Shown here one piece after another: positions 8,003 through 15,259 of a stretch of 17,240 nt of DNA. Under the pieces are notes generated by a model, which worked only from the letters and a program-made list of their open reading frames with translations, searched no databases and was not told where the DNA came from. This stretch comes from Clostridia bacterium (GTDB lineage: Bacteria; Bacillota_A; Clostridia; Christensenellales; Borkfalkiaceae): contig JAFQBR010000290.1 of NCBI GenBank assembly GCA_017399665.1, forward strand, positions 1-17,240. Reading direction: 5' to 3'. The number at the start of each line of letters is the position of its first letter. Positions within the stretch are counted from its first letter, which is position 1. A program made the position numbers and the translations under genes.

Positions 8003-8855
8003 AAATTTGTTTTCAAAATTTTGCTCACTTGCAGAGCCTGAAGGCTTAATAGCTATTTCTTCATTTAAAAACTGTGAAGGTTATAGCGTTGGCAAAATGC
8101 TTGACTTTATAAATTTTTTAATCACGCAAAAGGTTGCTCGTTTAGAGGGTAAGTTAATTAAGGTAATTTTAAAAGATAAAGAACTTGCGGAATTTAAGTT
8201 TAAAAATGCAAACACGGTAATTGTTCGCGATAGAAAAGAGATACTTAGCTACAGTACAAAAGTTACGGCTACAAGTTATGAAGTTTTGTCTTATGTTCAA
8301 AAAAATCCTATATGTACCTTAAAAAACATAACAGAGGGTACGGGAAGGGCAGATGTTTCCATGCTTCTTAACATTCTTACGCGAATAGAACTTGTGCAAA
8401 AAATTGCTGAAGAATATTATCCTACTTTAACAGAAGAAAACTTTCAGGAATTAACAAAAGAGCTTATTAAGTTAAACGTTATTTCGGCACTTGCTAGCGA
8501 GTTAAAGCCTGGCGCAATTATGGTCGACTGTACTATTGCTTTTGACGAGTTTATCTTAAGTGGCCCGATAAACGTCAAGTGTACACCGTCGTTTGCTATT
8601 TACTCTTTATATTCTGCATGTGGCGATGCTCAAGTAAAGAAAGCTTTTATATCAAAAGGGCTTTATCTTGTAAAGTATTCAGATGTTTTGGATAAAGAAA
8701 ACAGTTATTTTAAGCTTGCTAAAAACGGAGAAGAACTGTTACTTGATTTCGATAAAAACATAATAGACCAAATTGAGCCACAAGTAAGAAGTTGTATGGA
8801 AGAAAAAAAGCCTTTATTTTTTAAAGTTGCGCTTGTTTTTAAGAAAAGCAGATAA
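7992..8855 (+). CDS. Hypothetical protein with central winged-helix-like segment
   Basis: 287 residues, no signal peptide or membrane span. I do not recognise the family. Residues about 93-145 (ATSYEVLSYVQKNP..TLKNITEGTGRADVSMLLNILTRIELVQKIAEEYYPT) read like a MarR/ArsR-type winged helix: helix, helix, recognition helix, then a short wing ending in YYPT. The remainder is mixed alpha/beta. It overlaps the end of the channel-like gene by 11 bases, suggesting translational coupling and a joint function. Of the possible starts GTG 7983, ATG 7992 and ATG 7995, 7992 is preferred because GAAGG sits 8 bases upstream. It could be the regulator that reads the palindrome across the operon promoter, or a partner of the cytoplasmic part of the channel. 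Neither is shown by the sequence. Confidence 0.65.
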   Translation: MMDKNLFSKFCSLAEPEGLIAISSFKNCEGYSVGKMLDFINFLITQKVARLEGKLIKVILKDKELAEFKFKNANTVIVRDRKEILSYSTKVTATSYEVLSYVQKNPICTLKNITEGTGRADVSMLLNILTRIELVQKIAEEYYPTLTEENFQELTKELIKLNVISALASELKPGAIMVDCTIAFDEFILSGPINVKCTPSFAIYSLYSACGDAQVKKAFISKGLYLVKYSDVLDKENSYFKLAKNGEELLLDFDKNIIDQIEPQVRSCMEEKKPLFFKVALVFKKSR

Positions 8856-8870
8856 AAAATCAATACTTTT

Positions 8871-8896
8871 ATGCCCCTTATATTTACAAGGGGCAT
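8871..8896 (+). terminator. Hairpin after the accessory block, probable intrinsic terminator
   Basis: ATGCCCCTT (8871-8879) pairs perfectly with AAGGGGCAT (8888-8896) over an 8-base loop. The following T-run is short (TTTTG), so it may be a moderate terminator. It lies just before the ruvC promoter. Confidence 0.7.
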
Positions 8897-8901
8897 TTTG
8901 C

Positions 8902-8930
8902 TTGACTATTTTTAATTTTTATATTAAAAT
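8902..8930 (+). promoter_or_regulatory. Sigma-A promoter of the ruvCAB operon
   Basis: -35 TTGACT (8902-8907), a 17-bp spacer and -10 TAAAAT (8925-8930). The leader is about 58 bases to the ruvC ATG. I saw no Gram-positive LexA box (GAAC-N4-GTTC) here, so SOS control is not indicated. Confidence 0.8.
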
Positions 8931-8994
8931 ATAAAAGTTAACGTGGGTTAATGTGGCTAAGTGGCAAAAAAACAAATTAAACGGCGGTAATAAA

Positions 8995-9492
8995 ATGGTA
9001 ATTTTAGGTATTGACCCCGGTCTTGCAACAATCGGGTTCGGTGTTTTAGATAAGGATGCCAGAGGTGGCGTAAAAGTATTGGATTATGGTGTTATTTTAA
9101 CACCTAAGGAAGAGCATTTACCCACAAGACTTGCCATGCTTGAACAGTCACTAAAAAAACTCATTGATAAATACAAACCGGATGAGATTGCATTAGAAGA
9201 ACTTTTCTTTAACAATAACCAAAAAACAGCAATCAACGTTGCTCAAGCAAGGGGCGTGATTTTATTGACTTGCATTAAAGAGTGCGGTAGACTTTACGAA
9301 TACACCCCCCTTCAAATAAAGCAAGCGATAACCGGGTATGGCAGGGCAGATAAAAATCAAATTCAGCAAATGGTAAAAACTTTACTAAAACTTAAATCAG
9401 TTCCCCGTCCAGACGACGCAGCGGATGCCGTAGCTGTGGCTTTAACGCACGTTTTTACTAATAGAATTTCGGGTGCGTTTAGTATAAGATAA
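8995..9492 (+). CDS. ruvC: Crossover junction endodeoxyribonuclease RuvC
   Basis: RuvC is the dimeric, Mg-dependent nuclease that cuts Holliday junctions symmetrically, working with the RuvAB motor. 165 residues, a normal length. The four catalytic acidic residues are in place: Asp7 in GIDPG, Glu68 in ALEELFF, and Asp141 and Asp144 in DAADAVAVA. The start is ATG 8995, preceded by GGCGG. An upstream ATG at 8953 would add 14 polar residues (AKWQKNKLNGGNK) before the conserved first strand and is rejected. It is the first gene of ruvC-ruvA-ruvB, directly behind its own promoter. Confidence 0.96.
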   Translation: MVILGIDPGLATIGFGVLDKDARGGVKVLDYGVILTPKEEHLPTRLAMLEQSLKKLIDKYKPDEIALEELFFNNNQKTAINVAQARGVILLTCIKECGRLYEYTPLQIKQAITGYGRADKNQIQQMVKTLLKLKSVPRPDDAADAVAVALTHVFTNRISGAFSIR

Positions 9493-9496
9493 GTGC

Positions 9497-9525
9497 TGTT
9501 TACGCGCTTATACCCCCACTTTTTA
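9497..9525 (+). repeat. Possible degenerate copy E of the dispersed intergenic element
   Basis: Between ruvC and ruvA. It keeps the pattern (GCGC, TTATA, then CACTTTTTA in place of GACTTTTA) but with one extra base and clearly lower identity than copies A-D. AAGTG (about 9491-9495) can pair with CACTT (about 9518-9522), giving the same hairpin geometry with different bases. Weak on its own. Confidence 0.35.
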
Positions 9526-9543
9526 ACAATTTAAGGTGATTTT

Positions 9544-10140
9544 ATGATAGGATATATTAAAGGCAAGGTTATTGCAAACAGCGATAACGTAATACTTTTA
9601 GAAAATGGCGGAATAGGTTATGAAATAACCTGTTCAGTATCTGCTTTTTCAAAAATGATGCAGGATAGAGAAGGTGGTTTATTTACCTATCTTCAACTAA
9701 AAGAAGATGGAATTTCTTTATACGGCTTTGCATCACAAGAAGAAAAAAGTATGTTTTTAAAGCTTATTTCTGTTTCTGGCGTAGGCGCAAAAATGGGTAT
9801 TACCGTGCTTGGCGGTATGAGCCTTAAGGATTTAGCTCTTGCAATTGCAACGTCTGACGTAAAATCTCTTTCAAAAATAAAAGGGCTTGGCAAAAAGACG
9901 GCTGAAAGAATTATTGTTGAACTACGTGAAAGCGTAAGCTCGGTAGGGGATAAGTCGGAAGGGCTTGAAAGCTTTGCACAGTCTGCAACTATCGGTAACG
10001 ACGGTGAAAATGCCGTGCTTGCTTTAATTAGTCTTGGCTATAATCGTTCAGTAGCGGTAAAGGCGGTAAGTGGAGCAATAGCTACCGGCGCGAATGCCGT
10101 TGAAGAAATTATAGCGGTAGCGCTTAGATCTTTAGGATAA
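9544..10140 (+). CDS. ruvA: Holliday junction branch migration protein RuvA
   Basis: RuvA binds the four-way junction as a tetramer and loads RuvB helicase rings. 198 residues, the usual length. The N-terminal OB-fold domain (about 1-62) starts MIGYIKGKV. Two helix-hairpin-helix motifs follow: VSGVGAKMGITVLGG (about 77-91) and IKGLGKKTAERIIVEL (about 112-127). A flexible linker leads to the small C-terminal domain (155-198, ENAVLALISLGY) that contacts RuvB. AAGGTG precedes the ATG. It is 51 bases after ruvC and 19 before ruvB, in the same operon. Nothing is missing. Confidence 0.97.
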   Translation: MIGYIKGKVIANSDNVILLENGGIGYEITCSVSAFSKMMQDREGGLFTYLQLKEDGISLYGFASQEEKSMFLKLISVSGVGAKMGITVLGGMSLKDLALAIATSDVKSLSKIKGLGKKTAERIIVELRESVSSVGDKSEGLESFAQSATIGNDGENAVLALISLGYNRSVAVKAVSGAIATGANAVEEIIAVALRSLG

Positions 10141-10159
10141 AATATATTAAGGGTTGATT

Positions 10160-11233
10160 ATGTTAAACGAAGAATTATTTGAACAAGAAAATGACGAGGA
10201 TAGATTAATACTCAGTACGCGCACTGAATTTGACGAAGTCGAAAATATTTTAAGACCAAAGTCAATGGAAGGGTATGTTGGACAAGAAAAGGTAAAGTCT
10301 AACCTTGCTGTTTATATGCAGGCGGCAAAGCTAAGGAATGAACCGCTTGATCACGTTTTACTTTACGGGCCTCCGGGGCTTGGTAAAACCACGCTTGCGC
10401 ATATCATTGCTAACGAAATGGGCGTATCTATTAGGGTAACTAGTGGCCCATCTATAGAAAAGGCAGGGGATTTGGCTGCAATACTTACCAATATGAACGA
10501 AGGGGACGTATTGTTTATTGACGAAATTCACCGCTTAAATCACACGGTAGAAGAAATTTTGTATCCTGCTATGGAGGACTATTCTCTTGATATTATCATT
10601 GGTAAAGGCCCTTCTGCAAGAACGGTGCAAATTCCTCTTAAAAAATTTACTTTAATTGGGGCAACGACAAAAGCAGGAATGCTATCTTCTCCTTTGCGTG
10701 ACAGATTTGGCGTTTTATGCCGTTTAGAGATGTATTCTGTAACAGAACTTGCAGAAATTGTTACGCGCTCTGCAAACGTTTTAGGAATTGGAATAGAGCC
10801 TGCCGGTGCGATTGAACTTGCATCAAGAAGTAGGGGCACACCTCGTATTGCAAACAGACTACTAAAAAGGGTAAGGGACTATTCTTCAGTTTTAGGTCAC
10901 GATAAAATCACCTCTGCAGATGCCTCGTTAGCGCTTGAAAGAATGGAGATAGACTCTTTAGGTCTAGACAATATTGACGTTAGACTTTTGACTTCAATGA
11001 TAAACAAGTTTTCAGGCGGTCCTGTCGGTCTTGAAACCTTGGCTGCAACTATCAATGAAGATAAAAATACTATTGAAGACGTTTACGAGCCATATCTATT
11101 ACAACTTGGTTTTATAGCAAGAACTCCAAGGGGAAGGGTTTGCACACGTAAGGCGTACGAGCATTTAGGCATAAAAATAACGGCAAAGCACAAAAAACAG
11201 CTTAGCATCTTTGATGAAGAGGATGATGAGTAA
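10160..11233 (+). CDS. ruvB: Holliday junction branch migration helicase RuvB
   Basis: RuvB is the AAA+ motor that drives branch migration with RuvA. 357 residues, a normal length. Visible: Walker [10 protein letters not shown] (70-78), Walker B LFIDEIH (118-124), sensor 1 GATT (167-170), an arginine-finger region SSPLRDRFG (about 176-184) and the C-terminal winged helix ([17 protein letters not shown]). The N-terminal lead (about 1-28) is acidic. ATG 10160 is chosen with AAGGG 6 bases upstream; a TTG two codons earlier is ignored. The stop codon is also the first three bases of repeat copy C. Confidence 0.97.
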   Translation: MLNEELFEQENDEDRLILSTRTEFDEVENILRPKSMEGYVGQEKVKSNLAVYMQAAKLRNEPLDHVLLYGPPGLGKTTLAHIIANEMGVSIRVTSGPSIEKAGDLAAILTNMNEGDVLFIDEIHRLNHTVEEILYPAMEDYSLDIIIGKGPSARTVQIPLKKFTLIGATTKAGMLSSPLRDRFGVLCRLEMYSVTELAEIVTRSANVLGIGIEPAGAIELASRSRGTPRIANRLLKRVRDYSSVLGHDKITSADASLALERMEIDSLGLDNIDVRLLTSMINKFSGGPVGLETLAATINEDKNTIEDVYEPYLLQLGFIARTPRGRVCTRKAYEHLGIKITAKHKKQLSIFDEEDDE

Positions 11234-11255
11234 AAGTAACGCTATAAGTCGATTA
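11231..11255 (+). repeat. Dispersed 25-bp intergenic element, copy C
   Basis: It begins exactly with the ruvB stop codon: TAAAAGTAACG, CTATAAG, TCGATTA. It has the same orientation relative to its upstream gene as copy A (19 of 25 identical), including the overlap with the stop codon. The complementary-strand flank AAAATAGCG can pair imperfectly with CGTTA plus TTTT. Confidence 0.58.
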
Positions 11256-11301
11256 TTCGCTATTTTATAAATAAAAAATACAAAAAACAAGGCAAAAATA
11301 A

Positions 11302-12324
11302 ATGTTAAAAACATCAGATTTTTATTACAATCTACCCGAAGAATTAATAGCGCAAACCCCGGTTTATCCAAGGGATAGCTCAAGACTTTTGTGCTATAAT
11401 AAGCAGGAAGATAAAATAGAGCACAAGCATTTTTACGATATAGAAAACATGCTAAAACCCGGTGACTTGCTTGTAATAAACGATACAAAGGTATACCCGG
11501 CAAGAATATTTGCATATACCCAAAATGGCGGAAAGGTTGAAGTGTTACTGCTAAAAAGGTTAAACTTGACAGATTGGGAAGTGCTTGTAAAGCCTGGGAA
11601 AAAGGCAAAAGAAGGCGTAAGGCTTGTTGTTAATGAAGAGCTTTCGTTACAGGTGTTACAAAGAACGCCAACAGGCGAAAGGGTTATTCGCTTTGAATTT
11701 GACGGTGTGTTTGAAGATATTTTATCAAGAGCAGGAGAAATGCCACTTCCGCCATATATCCGTGAAAAGCTTGCAGATCAAAGCAGATATCAAACGGTGT
11801 ATTGCAATAAGGAAGGCTCTTCTGCAGCCCCTACCGCAGGTTTGCATTTTACCGTTGAGCTTATGAAAAGGCTTGAAGAAAAGGGTGTTGAATTTGCAAG
11901 AGTTCAGCTAAACGTTGGACTTGGCACATTTAGACCTGTTAAAAGTGAAAATATTTTAGAACACGAAATGCACGTTGAATATTACAATATCGATGCAAAA
12001 GAGGCGGAAAAAATAAATAGAGCAAAAAAGGAAGGCCGTCGTGTCATTGCCGTTGGCACTACAAGCGTAAGAACGTTAGAAACTGTTGCTGACGAGAATG
12101 GATTTGTGCGTGAAGCTTCAGGTGATACAGGAATATTTATTTATCCACCGTATAAGTTTAAATGTGTAGACGCACTTATAACCAATTTTCACTTGCCGGA
12201 AAGCACCTTAATTATGCTTGTATCTGCATATTTAACAAGGGAAAAAACTTTAAGCTTATACGAACTTGCAGTTGAAGAAAAATATAGATTTTTCAGTTTT
12301 GGCGACGTAATGTTCCTATACTAA
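11302..12324 (+). CDS. queA: S-adenosylmethionine:tRNA ribosyltransferase-isomerase QueA
   Basis: QueA transfers and isomerises the ribosyl part of SAM onto 7-aminomethyl-7-deazaguanine in tRNA, forming epoxyqueuosine. 340 residues, the usual length. Conserved segments visible: the N-terminal DFYYNLPEELIAQ..PRDSSRL, INDTKVYPAR, AAPTAGLHFT, NVGLGTFRPV, HEMHVEYY, VGTTSVRTLE and TNFHLPESTLIMLVSA. It is followed by tgt, the preceding enzyme of the same pathway. The ribosome binding site is modest (AAGG, 9 bases before the ATG). I saw no convincing promoter of its own, so it is probably read from the ruv promoter. Confidence 0.97.
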   Translation: MLKTSDFYYNLPEELIAQTPVYPRDSSRLLCYNKQEDKIEHKHFYDIENMLKPGDLLVINDTKVYPARIFAYTQNGGKVEVLLLKRLNLTDWEVLVKPGKKAKEGVRLVVNEELSLQVLQRTPTGERVIRFEFDGVFEDILSRAGEMPLPPYIREKLADQSRYQTVYCNKEGSSAAPTAGLHFTVELMKRLEEKGVEFARVQLNVGLGTFRPVKSENILEHEMHVEYYNIDAKEAEKINRAKKEGRRVIAVGTTSVRTLETVADENGFVREASGDTGIFIYPPYKFKCVDALITNFHLPESTLIMLVSAYLTREKTLSLYELAVEEKYRFFSFGDVMFLY

Positions 12325-12356
12325 TTTTGGGCGATAAAAAATAACAAAATGGTCGT

Positions 12357-13507
<1,151 letters not shown>

Positions 13508-13526
13508 AAAACATATTGCAAAACAC

Positions 13527-13555
13527 TTGCAAAAAAACAAGATAAACTTTAAAAT
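13527..13555 (+). promoter_or_regulatory. Sigma-A promoter for the microprotein/yajC transcript
   Basis: -35 TTGCAA (13527-13532), a 17-bp spacer and -10 TAAAAT (13550-13555), starting 19 bases after the tgt stop. A second TTGCAAAA lies 11 bp upstream (13516-13523). The predicted start is near 13562, giving a leader of about 70 bases. Confidence 0.7.
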
Positions 13556-13565
13556 GTGAATATCA

Positions 13566-13590
13566 AAAGCAAGAGTTATACACTTGCTTT
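13566..13590 (+). promoter_or_regulatory. Leader hairpin upstream of the microprotein gene
   Basis: AAAGCAAG (13566-13573) pairs perfectly with CTTGCTTT (13583-13590) over a 9-base loop. It begins within a few bases of the predicted transcript start. It could stabilise the 5' end of this mRNA or act as a weak terminator for tgt, although only a short T-run follows. Confidence 0.5.
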
Positions 13591-13631
13591 AAAAATATTG
13601 ATTTTATAGAACAAAAAAAAGAAGGTGCTTT

Positions 13632-13784
13632 ATGAACGGTGTTACTACTGCCGCTAGTTTTCTAAACTTTCGTTGGATAATTATAGCAGGTATTATTATT
13701 GCGATACCTTTTGGAATAATCTTTTTGTTAAGATTATTGAAAAATTTTCGTCGAAATGATGAAGATTATTATGATGAAGACTAA
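13632..13784 (+). CDS. 50-residue single-pass membrane microprotein
   Basis: The ORF starts MNGVTTAASFLNF and has one hydrophobic span, about residues 15-34 (WIIIAGIIIAIPFGIIFLL). A basic stretch (RLLKNFRR) follows, and then an acidic tail rich in Asp, Glu and Tyr ending DEDYYDED. The positive-inside rule suggests the C terminus is cytoplasmic. A good ribosome binding site (GAAGGTG at 13621-13627), a consensus promoter upstream and in-frame amino-acid bias support it as real. It lies between tgt and yajC, near a translocon component. I do not recognise the family; a link to the Sec machinery is only suggested by position. Confidence 0.72.
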   Translation: MNGVTTAASFLNFRWIIIAGIIIAIPFGIIFLLRLLKNFRRNDEDYYDED

Positions 13785-13827
13785 AAAATAAAACTAAAAT
13801 TGTGCCCTTAAGGGTAATGGAGACAAA

Positions 13828-14349
13828 ATGAAATTTTTATTAAACTTACTTTCAGATGCAAGTAGTGTGGTTGATTCTACCAACTCTTCTGTTCAAGCAA
13901 CTTGGTTTGAACGCAACGGAATTTGGCTTATTTTTGGCGCAGTTGTTGTTTTAATGATCGTTTTTAACGTTCGTCAAAGAAAAAAACAGCAACAAGAAGT
14001 TGAAAAGAAAATGAGTTCTTTAAAGGTCGGCGACGTTGTAAAAACTATAGGTCTTATTTATGGTGAAATCGTTGAAATCGATCCTGAAATGGAAACCTTC
14101 ATTTTAAAAACCGGCACTGAAGCAAATCCTTCTTATATTAAAGTAGATAAGATGGCTATTTATCAAGTAATCCCTCCTATCTCTAATAATCAGGATGCTT
14201 TCGCACAAGAGCCCATGGGGGACGAAGTTGTAGAAGAAAACGTTGCTGAAGATGACATTCAACTAGAGAATGCTGCAGAAGAAGTAAATGAAGAAAGTGT
14301 AGCCGTTGAAGAAACTTCAAATGAAGAAACAAGCGAAGAAAACGCTTAA
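13828..14349 (+). CDS. yajC: Preprotein translocase accessory subunit YajC, with long acidic tail
   Basis: YajC is a small membrane protein of the SecDF-YajC complex that assists SecYEG export. One membrane span at about 32-48 (IWLIFGAVVVLMIVFNV) is followed by RQRKKQQQE and the conserved core MSSLKVGDVVKTIGLIYGEIVEID (about 62-85). At 173 residues it is far longer than the usual 85-110. The extra is a C-terminal low-complexity tail (about 125-173) rich in Glu, Asp, Val and Asn and very likely disordered. GGAG precedes the ATG by 5 bases. Its place after tgt is the classical Firmicutes arrangement. A strong hairpin terminator follows. Confidence 0.93.
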   Translation: MKFLLNLLSDASSVVDSTNSSVQATWFERNGIWLIFGAVVVLMIVFNVRQRKKQQQEVEKKMSSLKVGDVVKTIGLIYGEIVEIDPEMETFILKTGTEANPSYIKVDKMAIYQVIPPISNNQDAFAQEPMGDEVVEENVAEDDIQLENAAEEVNEESVAVEETSNEETSEENA

Positions 14350-14371
14350 AACAAAAAAATAATCAAAAATT

Positions 14372-14400
14372 AAACGCTTGCGTTAGCAGGCGTTTTGTTT
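14372..14400 (+). terminator. Intrinsic terminator after yajC
   Basis: A 10-bp stem AAACGCTTGC (14372-14381) with GCAGGCGTTT (14386-14395), one G-T pair, and loop GTTA, followed by TGTTTT. It ends the yajC transcript. Confidence 0.85.
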
Positions 14401-14423
14401 TAGCAATTTTACTGTTGTTTTTT

Positions 14424-14448
14424 TAAAAACGCCCCTATAGGTCAATTA
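14424..14448 (+). repeat. Dispersed 25-bp intergenic element, copy D
   Basis: TAAAAACGCC, CCTATAGG, TCAATTA, about 75 bases after yajC and beyond its terminator. It matches the minus-strand reading of copy A at 20 of 25 positions. AAAACGCC (14426-14433) is also complementary to GGCGTTTT (14389-14396) in the 3' arm of the yajC terminator, so the two could form an alternative pairing. Confidence 0.58.
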
Positions 14449-14534
14449 TCAAGCAAAAACAGGAAATAATTTATTCAAAAAAAACTAGTATATATTTTAT
14501 TTTTGCCGAATATATTTTTATGGGAGATAAAAAA

Positions 14535-14915
14535 ATGAATACGGTAAATAAAGGAAGTTTTAGCTTAAAATTTTTAAGGTCAGTGCTAATATCTTTGCTA
14601 TTTGCGCTTTCTTTATTACTTATCACTTCGGTAATTTACTTTTTTACAGGAACGACTGCAATATTGTTAAAAATAACCAATATCACAATTCATCTTTTAG
14701 CGGTTGGTGTAGGTGTATTTCTGTTTTCAGATGGACAAAAGGGCTTACTGAAGGGTGGCTTAAGCGGTTTAGTAATCGGGCTTTGCGTAGAAATTGCGTT
14801 TTGTGTTATAGCAGGGCAAATAAAATGGTCTACCTTTTTAATAAATACTGTTTTTTGCACTATTTTTGGTATAATTTTTGGAATTATTTTTGCAAATTTA
14901 AAAAACAAGGGCTAA
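14535..14915 (+). CDS. TIGR04086-type four-helix membrane protein
   Basis: 126 residues with four hydrophobic spans: about 12-34, 42-65, 72-95 and 100-121. The last is GIIFGIIFANL. Composition, length and position between yajC and the SCIFF peptide fit the putative membrane protein family TIGR04086 (related to YrzE of Bacillus), whose function is unknown. The start is ATG 14535, with GGGAG at 14522-14526; an ATG at 14520 would include this binding site and is rejected. No good promoter was identified in front of it. It ends 70 bases before the SCIFF gene, whose promoter begins 6 bases after the stop. Confidence 0.8.
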   Translation: MNTVNKGSFSLKFLRSVLISLLFALSLLLITSVIYFFTGTTAILLKITNITIHLLAVGVGVFLFSDGQKGLLKGGLSGLVIGLCVEIAFCVIAGQIKWSTFLINTVFCTIFGIIFGIIFANLKNKG

Positions 14916-14920
14916 AGCAG

Positions 14921-14949
14921 TTGAAAAATGTAACAAAATAGTATATAAT
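14921..14949 (+). promoter_or_regulatory. Strong sigma-A promoter of the SCIFF locus
   Basis: -35 TTGAAA (14921-14926), a 17-bp spacer and a perfect -10 TATAAT (14944-14949). With the GGAGG ribosome binding site at 14973-14977 this predicts high expression of the peptide. Confidence 0.9.
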
Positions 14950-14985
14950 AGCATCAAACAATTAAGAATGACGGAGGTCACTCAG

Positions 14986-15147
14986 ATGAAAAGAATTAAA
15001 ACAGTAGCAGTAGCACAAAAGAAAACAGTTACAGCATGTGGCGAATGCAGAAGCACTTGTCAATCAGCATGCAAAACAAGCTGTACAGTAGGTAATCAAT
15101 CTTGCGAAAAACAAACAAGAGAAAGAAAGATTAAAGAAATTTGCTAA
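14986..15147 (+). CDS. scfA: Six-cysteine ranthipeptide SCIFF precursor, with seventh cysteine
   Basis: A 53-residue RiPP precursor. SCIFF (six cysteines in forty-five) peptides are near universal in Clostridia. Their radical SAM maturase links a cysteine sulfur to a threonine side chain, giving a ranthipeptide thioether. The core here is CGECRSTCQSACKTSCTVGN followed by QSC, with Cys at 18, 21, 25, 29, 33 and 40. By analogy with the characterised family member, where donor Cys and acceptor Thr are five residues apart, Cys29 and Thr34 are the likely pair. The known peptides end shortly after the sixth cysteine; this one continues with EKQTRERKIKEIC, adding a basic tail and a terminal seventh cysteine. 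Promoter and GGAGG site (8 bases upstream) are both strong. The maturase follows. Confidence 0.95.
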   Translation: MKRIKTVAVAQKKTVTACGECRSTCQSACKTSCTVGNQSCEKQTRERKIKEIC

Positions 15148-15171
15148 TTTGCATTTGATTTTTCATATTTT

Positions 15172-15200
15172 GGGCTGAATTTTTTTTCAGCTCGCTTTTT
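15172..15200 (+). terminator. First hairpin between SCIFF and maturase genes
   Basis: GGGCTGAA (15172-15179) pairs with TTCAGCTC (15186-15193), 8 bp with one G-T pair, around a loop of six T, and is followed by GCTTTTTT. It has terminator form and probably reduces read-through from the peptide gene to the maturase gene. Confidence 0.7.
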
Positions 15201-15203
15201 TGC

Positions 15204-15235
15204 GGCTTTTTCCTTAAGGTTAAAGCCATTTTTTT
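15204..15235 (+). terminator. Second hairpin between SCIFF and maturase genes
   Basis: GGCTTT (15204-15209) pairs with AAAGCC (15222-15227), with CC/GG pairing possible inside the loop, and a run of seven T follows (15229-15235). Together with the first hairpin it makes a tandem attenuator. Confidence 0.6.
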
Positions 15236-15259
15236 CGATTATTTTTACGGAGCGCTAAA

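Noticed and set aside
2497..8855. Integrated conjugative element or plasmid remnant with attachment sites
   Set aside because: No integrase, relaxase, mating-pore gene or flanking direct repeat was seen; a VirD4-type ATPase alone is not enough.
8856..8994. SOS (LexA) box sought upstream of ruvC
   Set aside because: No GAAC-N4-GTTC or close variant is present; regulation by LexA is not claimed.
11165..11608. 147-codon open frame on the minus strand across the ruvB-queA junction
   Set aside because: It overlaps conserved coding sequence of ruvB and queA on the other strand, has no ribosome binding site and reads as low-quality hydrophobic sequence; a shadow frame.
11624..11866. 80-codon plus-strand frame inside queA
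   Set aside because: It lies wholly within conserved QueA sequence in another frame and has no family resemblance.
13805..13814. CCCTTAAGGG palindrome before yajC
   Set aside because: It has no loop, so it cannot form an RNA hairpin as such, and a single 10-bp palindrome without promoter overlap is weak evidence for an operator.
15221..15241. TAAAGCC...TCGATTA, resembling the two ends of the dispersed element
   Set aside because: It lacks the conserved CTATA centre, is 4 bases shorter and is explained by the second hairpin and its T-run.
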